A DNA stretch of 64,000 nt, taken from NCBI GenBank assembly GCA_034509425.1, contig JAVTVJ010000072.1:4340001-4404000 (forward strand), given 5' to 3'. Shown one piece after another: positions 62,715-64,000 of the stretch. The notes below the pieces were generated by a model. The model made no database searches, was not told the DNA's origin, and saw only the letters and a list, made by a program, of their open reading frames with translations. The DNA is from Eopsaltria australis (taxonomy: Eukaryota > Chordata > Aves > Passeriformes > Petroicidae). Position numbers and translations under genes: made by a program. The stretch's first letter is position 1, and the number at the start of each line of letters is the position of its first letter.

Positions 62715-64000
62715 ATTAAGTCCTAGAACTGTGACAGACAGAGAGGCAGGGTCAAAACACAGTAGAGGAAGAAAGGGAAGAGAAAAACAGAGGTCTTTTC
62801 TTGCAGTATATTCAGCAAATATAAATACATGGGAAAAGTATGCATTTCCAATAATGACAAATGTACAGTGTGTCTCCAATGAATAGATAATATCAGGGTA
62901 AAATGGAAAGGGCAAAAATAATTACTTTAAATTGAGTTAGGCTAAATCAATGTGCTCAAAATGAGTGATGGGTCTCTGCTATGCCATCAGTTATATTAAT
63001 GAACTAACTGATGTATTTTAGGCCTAGGAATATGTATTTATGCAGCTATATGTACAGAATAATACATGAATGATGGTTAATTTTAATATCTGACTTATTT
63101 ACATGAATCATTGAAACTCACAGAAATTATCTGGGGTGGCCACAATAGGGAAGTTAGCGTGAGAGCAGCCACAGAACTTGCTAACTGAGGAGATTGGAAA
63201 GCTCTGCCTCAGGTAGTTAGCACTTGATGCTTAGGCTGCAAGAAGCTGGTTGCAATGAAGGAGAGAAAAAACATGCAGGAATGATAGCATACAAGTATAA
63301 GGCAAAATGAAACATTCTAGAAAGTCTACATTATCTTTAGGAAGGCCTTAAGTCAGGGCAGAGCTAAATATGAGATCTACTACTGTGCTGTAATTCATCT
63401 TGGATGCTGTAATTGTTTTACACGAGGTAAAAAGAATTTGTTTTATAAATGTATAATGGATATTCTCAATGTCTAATCAAGACACCTTGAATCCCTATTC
63501 TTTTTCACTCTCTTGCTTTTTTTTTTTTCCTTTTCTTTTCTGGGAGACTATCCAAGTTATCTTTACAGTTTAATTCTGTATTTAATCTTAGATGATGTTT
63601 TAGAATTACCCACCTATCAATGAACATCTTCTATGGGTATGCTATGATTTATAGTAATTTGCTTCTAGGTCAATCTGCTGCTGGCTAAACCGTGTTCTGT
63701 AGGATGCAACTGGATGTCTAGAAGGAGTTTTCAACCCTCAGAGGCTGCGTATGACATTCAGCTTTTTTGCAAAATCAGGCCACATTTGACAAGTTGTGGG
63801 GAAAAAAAGCTTGAAAAAGATAACAGCAGCTCTGCATGTGACTTTTATGCTAGAACCTACAATGATGGGAATAATGACAAAATGTGTTCAATTGGCAATT
63901 ATTCTAAAAAACCTTTCAGGGCTAGCCACAGAGTTCACGTAGTACAGAGAAACATTGTGATAGTAATAACTGAAACTAAAAGACACTGACAGAATGATTG
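62715..64000. other. Unique non-coding sequence to window end
   Basis: AT-rich single-copy sequence with a T12 run at 63517-63528. The 91-codon plus-strand frame at 63714-63989 has no recognisable domain. Nothing else is recognised. Confidence 0.55.

Overview
The window looks like bird nuclear DNA, most likely from a songbird or another neoavian. Three things show this. Short 5'-truncated CR1 retroposon tails are scattered through it, and the best-preserved one ends in the CR1 terminal motif ATTCTATG. Several endogenous-retrovirus solo LTRs resemble families that are abundant in songbird genomes. Everything else is AT-rich, CpG-poor single-copy sequence with no long reading frames. No protein-coding gene, tRNA, rRNA or CRISPR array can be supported. 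The longest open frames (about 150-175 codons) are no longer than chance allows in 64 kb, and the very longest lies inside an LTR. The window is therefore a gene desert or part of a very large intron.

Layout. 1-830: a weak candidate exon end with a good splice donor (154-249), a near-perfect 97-bp tandem duplication carrying a strong splice-acceptor-like sequence (265-460), and a perfect RFX X-box palindrome (541-554). 835-1199: an internally deleted LTR. 1200-8169: unique sequence with a CR1 tail at 4181-4435 and a GC-richer patch at 3420-3850. 8170 to about 8974: a second LTR family, minus strand. 10563-10723: the only plus-strand CR1. 19044-19606: an old plus-strand LTR. 19607-47760: mainly unique sequence with CR1 pieces at 29878, 38099 and 45719, a striking enhancer-like block at 29340-29850, and several palindromes and hairpins. 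47766-48333: a solo LTR with perfect 5-bp target duplications (GCCAT). 50025-50108: a 28-bp minisatellite. 57739-58783: a 1,045-bp solo LTR with perfect 5-bp target duplications (GTTAC). 59339 and 62571: further CR1 tails.

No genes act together here. The functional content, if any, is regulatory: possible transcription-factor sites (RFX, POU/octamer, homeodomain, CTCF) and LTR promoters or polyadenylation signals. No novel gene system was found. The most useful leads are the two solo LTRs with exact target-site duplications, the LTR-internal 45-50-bp module array, the X-box next to the duplicated acceptor, and the 29.6-kb CpG/homeodomain block.
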